DNA of 36,613 nucleotides from Gemmatimonadota bacterium (lineage in GTDB: Bacteria; Gemmatimonadota; Gemmatimonadetes; Gemmatimonadales; Gemmatimonadaceae). The stretch covers positions 1 to 36,613 of the forward strand of contig CANIWQ010000015.1 in the NCBI GenBank assembly GCA_947471365.1. Reading direction: 5' to 3'. Made by a program: the position numbers and the translations under genes. Shown here one piece after another: positions 34,408 to 36,613 of the stretch; position 1 is the first letter of the stretch; each line of letters starts with the position of its first letter. The notes under the pieces are model-generated. The model did not search any database. It was given only the letters and a program-made list of their open reading frames with translations, and had not been told where the DNA came from.

Positions 34408-35646
34408 ATGCAACTGTTAGAGGCCGTCCGGCTGGCCCTACAAACCATTCGCGTGCAGAAGCTCAAGAGCTTCTTCACGCTGTTGGGCGTGACGATTGGC
34501 GTGATGTTCCTTATCGCCGTGGTCTCGATCGTCGAAGGGATGAACCAGTACGTCAAAAACGACTTCGCAGGCAAAATGTTTGGCGTGAACACGTTTACGT
34601 TCCGCCGACTGCCAGACTGGAATGGAAACAGCACCGACGCCCAGTGGCGCGAGTGGATGCGCCGCCCGCGCATTTACATGCCCGAAATTCAGATCGCGCG
34701 GAGTGCCTTGCCGCCTGGCTCGCGCACGGCGGTGGTGAGTCAGAGCTTCATGAAAGCCTCGTCGCAGTTTGCGCGGCCACGGCAGGTCGATGCCATTGCC
34801 ACGGAGAGCGACTACTTCGTGATGAAGAAGTTCAAGATCTCCTCGGGCCGCGCTTTTGTGCCGCAGGAAGTCGCCGCAGGCAGTCGCATCGTGGTCATCG
34901 GCGTCGAAACCGCGAGTCACTTTTTCCCAGGGCTCGACCCCATCGGGCGTGAGCTTCGCATTCGCGGCACGCCGTACACGGTCATTGGTGTGATCGAGAA
35001 GCAGGGGAACGTGTTTGGCATGTCGCTCGACCGTATGGCGATTGTGCCCTACACCACCCCGCTCCAGCGCGTGTTGCGCCCGCGCGGCGACATCATGCAG
35101 CTCGAGGTGCAGGCGGCCTCGGCGGAGATGGTCACGGAGGGCATTGATGTGATCCGTGAAGTTGTGCGGGCCAAACGGCGACTCGCGCCGGGTCGCGTAG
35201 ACAACTTCACGATCGAAACGCCGGCCGCAGCGCTCGAGTTTTTTGCCACCATCTCGAACCGCGTACAGACGTTCGGCACCGCGCTGCCCGCGATCGGCCT
35301 GTTGGTCGGGGCGATGGTGATCATGAACATCATGTTGGTGGCAGTAGCGGAACGCACGCGTGAGATCGGCATTCGGAAAGCGCTCGGCGCTCGCCGCAAA
35401 GACATCATGGCGCAGTTTCTCATTGAAGCCGCCACGCTCAGCCTCATTGGCGCGGCGCTCGGTGTTGTGCTCGGCATTGCGGCGGCAAAGACGGTGGCCG
35501 CGTTCTCGCCGCTCCCAGCGGCCGTCGCGCCATGGAGTGTTGGCGTCGCCTTGCTCTTGGGCGCGGGGGTTGGAATTGCCGCCGGCGCGTATCCCGCGTC
35601 GCGGGCGAGTCGACTCGACCCCATTGCCGCGTTGAGGCAGGAATAA
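34408..35646 (+). CDS. MacB/FtsX-type ABC permease, A-type copy 2
   Basis: A 412-residue permease, clearly a paralogue of A-type copy 1: its N-terminal 50 residues nearly match (TIRVQKLKSFFTLLGVTIGVMFLIAVVSIVEGMNQ), as do the coupling loop (AERTREIGIRKALGARRKDIMAQFLIEAATLS) and the C-terminus (YPASRASRLDPIAALRQE). The periplasmic domain is less alike but keeps an RRPR segment. The ATG at 34408 is chosen since homology begins there and AGGGG precedes it; the open frame extends to 34348 without support. Its TAA overlaps the next ATG by one base (TAATG). Confidence 0.92.
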   Translation: MQLLEAVRLALQTIRVQKLKSFFTLLGVTIGVMFLIAVVSIVEGMNQYVKNDFAGKMFGVNTFTFRRLPDWNGNSTDAQWREWMRRPRIYMPEIQIARSALPPGSRTAVVSQSFMKASSQFARPRQVDAIATESDYFVMKKFKISSGRAFVPQEVAAGSRIVVIGVETASHFFPGLDPIGRELRIRGTPYTVIGVIEKQGNVFGMSLDRMAIVPYTTPLQRVLRPRGDIMQLEVQAASAEMVTEGIDVIREVVRAKRRLAPGRVDNFTIETPAAALEFFATISNRVQTFGTALPAIGLLVGAMVIMNIMLVAVAERTREIGIRKALGARRKDIMAQFLIEAATLSLIGAALGVVLGIAAAKTVAAFSPLPAAVAPWSVGVALLLGAGVGIAAGAYPASRASRLDPIAALRQE

Positions 35647-36613
35647 TGCGCGTCGTCGATCGCGTCCTGATGGCGCTCGAAGGCGTAACGATTGCCTTCG
35701 ATGCAATTCGGGGCAACAAGGTACGCGCGGCGCTGACGATCTCGGGTGTGGCGGTGGGCGTGTTCGTGGTCGTGGCCATGGGCGCGGCGGTGCACGGCAT
35801 TCAGCAGAGCTTTCAGTCGGACATGGACGAGTTCGGCGCCACCTCGTTTCAGCTCCGTCGCACGAACCCCGTGAGCGTGTGCGACGGATCCGATGAAACG
35901 TGCCCCGAGCAACGAAACCCCGCCATCACGGTGAGCGAGTGGCGAGCCATTCAGCGCCTCCCTGAGGTGCAGTCGGCAATCGGCTGGTTGTTTGGCAGCG
36001 GCGATTTTGCGTACCGCGACCGGTATGTCAAGGGCGTCAACTACGATGCGCAGAGCACGGAGTGGGCGCAGGTGGATCTCGCCGATGTTTCGCCAGGGCG
36101 GAGCTTTACCGAGAGCGAGCACGATGGCGCTGCGCCGGTCGCGCTCGTGAACGACTCGCTGAAATCTCAACTGTTCGGTGACACCGACCCCATCGGCAAG
36201 TCAATCACAATCAGTGGCAAGCCGTTCACCGTGATCGGCGTGTTTCACACCAAGGCCGGCTTTATCAAGGCACTTGACGGACGCGGTCCCGATAAGCCGC
36301 GGGCACTCCTCCCGATGATGTCGGCGTACCGCCATCTCGATGTGTGGAAACGCGGGTTTATGGCGTTCGTCAAGCCGCGATCTGACGTCACGCAGGCAGA
36401 GGCGATTGACGCGGTGACCGCGCTGCTCCGGAGCCGGCGCGGCCTCAAGCCCGGTACGCCCAACAATTTCTATTTGGTGGGCCAAGACCGGATGCTCGAC
36501 ATTTTCAATCAGCTCTTCGGGGCGATCTTCCTGGTGGGCCTCGCCCTGAGCGGCGTTGGCCTGCTGGTGGGTGGCGTGGGCGTGGTGGCCATTATGATGA
36601 TCTCGGTCACCGA
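35646..36613 (+). CDS. MacB/FtsX-type ABC permease, B-type copy 2, 3' truncated by window end
   Basis: The frame is open from the ATG at 35646 to the last base, 322 codons, so the end lies outside. Translated by hand, it starts MRVVDRVLMALEGVTIAFD, runs through TM1 (NKVRAALTISGVAVGVFVVV) and a periplasmic domain, and reaches the conserved LVGGVGVVAIMMISVTE at the window edge, just before the coupling loop. It is a paralogue of B-type copy 1 and shares its Cys-x6-Cys pair (VCDGSDETCPE). It is translationally coupled to A-type copy 2 (TAATG overlap), which supports an A2/B2 pair. Confidence 0.92.
   Translation, partial: MRVVDRVLMALEGVTIAFDAIRGNKVRAALTISGVAVGVFVVVAMGAAVHGIQQSFQSDMDEFGATSFQLRRTNPVSVCDGSDETCPEQRNPAITVSEWRAIQRLPEVQSAIGWLFGSGDFAYRDRYVKGVNYDAQSTEWAQVDLADVSPGRSFTESEHDGAAPVALVNDSLKSQLFGDTDPIGKSITISGKPFTVIGVFHTKAGFIKALDGRGPDKPRALLPMMSAYRHLDVWKRGFMAFVKPRSDVTQAEAIDAVTALLRSRRGLKPGTPNNFYLVGQDRMLDIFNQLFGAIFLVGLALSGVGLLVGGVGVVAIMMISVT

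Overview
The window is high-GC, densely packed bacterial chromosome with no rRNA, tRNA, CRISPR array, insertion sequence or phage gene that I can see. The gene mix fits a Gram-negative environmental bacterium of the Gemmatimonadota type: a TonB-dependent receptor, a DUF5916 outer-membrane protein, a TolC/MacA/MacB-type export operon, a KirBac channel, a very large NtrY-like histidine kinase and an Hanks-type Ser/Thr kinase. This placement is inferred from gene content and style, not from a marker gene. Many genes that start a transcript have a TAnnnT-like box 6-7 nt before the start codon and no Shine-Dalgarno sequence, which points to leaderless mRNAs. Genes inside operons overlap by ATGA/GTGA/TGATG and often have good ribosome binding sites.

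Layout. 1-1023: the 3' part of an M28-type peptidase. 1108-4486 (minus): glutaminyl-tRNA synthetase followed by two deoxynucleoside-kinase-like proteins, joined by 4-bp overlaps. 4610-5194 (minus): a pyridoxamine-phosphate-oxidase-like flavoprotein. 5283-10224 (plus): cyclophilin lipoprotein, DUF485 protein, ActP-type acetate/cation symporter, an ILVBL/HACL2-like thiamine diphosphate enzyme and a metallo-beta-lactamase-fold hydrolase. 10221-14483 (minus): DUF5916 outer-membrane protein, D-threonine-aldolase-type PLP enzyme and rhomboid protease. 14562-15548 (plus): KirBac-type potassium channel. 15595-18371 (minus): TonB-dependent receptor and a SET-domain methyltransferase. 18498-21623 (plus): threonine-dehydratase-like PLP enzyme, GNAT acetyltransferase and succinate-semialdehyde-type dehydrogenase. 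21705-27182 (minus): the large histidine kinase followed by a two-kinase-domain Ser/Thr kinase. 27236-27916 (plus): a secreted protein of unknown function. 28042 to the window end (plus): TolC, MacA-like adaptor, a stand-alone MacB-type ATPase, and four FtsX/MacB-type permeases arranged A1-B1-A2-B2; the last runs off the window.

How the genes work together. The ActP/DUF485 pair imports short-chain carboxylates. The next two genes may process 2-hydroxyacyl-CoA or 2-oxo acids, but that link is inference. The 28042-36613 operon should form a tripartite exporter in which one ATPase serves two different permease pairs. The most unusual signalling locus is 21705-27182: a polytopic orphan histidine kinase with no adjacent response regulator, followed by a soluble protein in which an inactive kinase domain precedes an active one. 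Short tandem repeats (7-11 bp units) recur in four intergenic gaps. No gene-free stretch exceeds 300 bases; the longest gap (34241-34407) holds a hairpin and an 11-bp tandem repeat.
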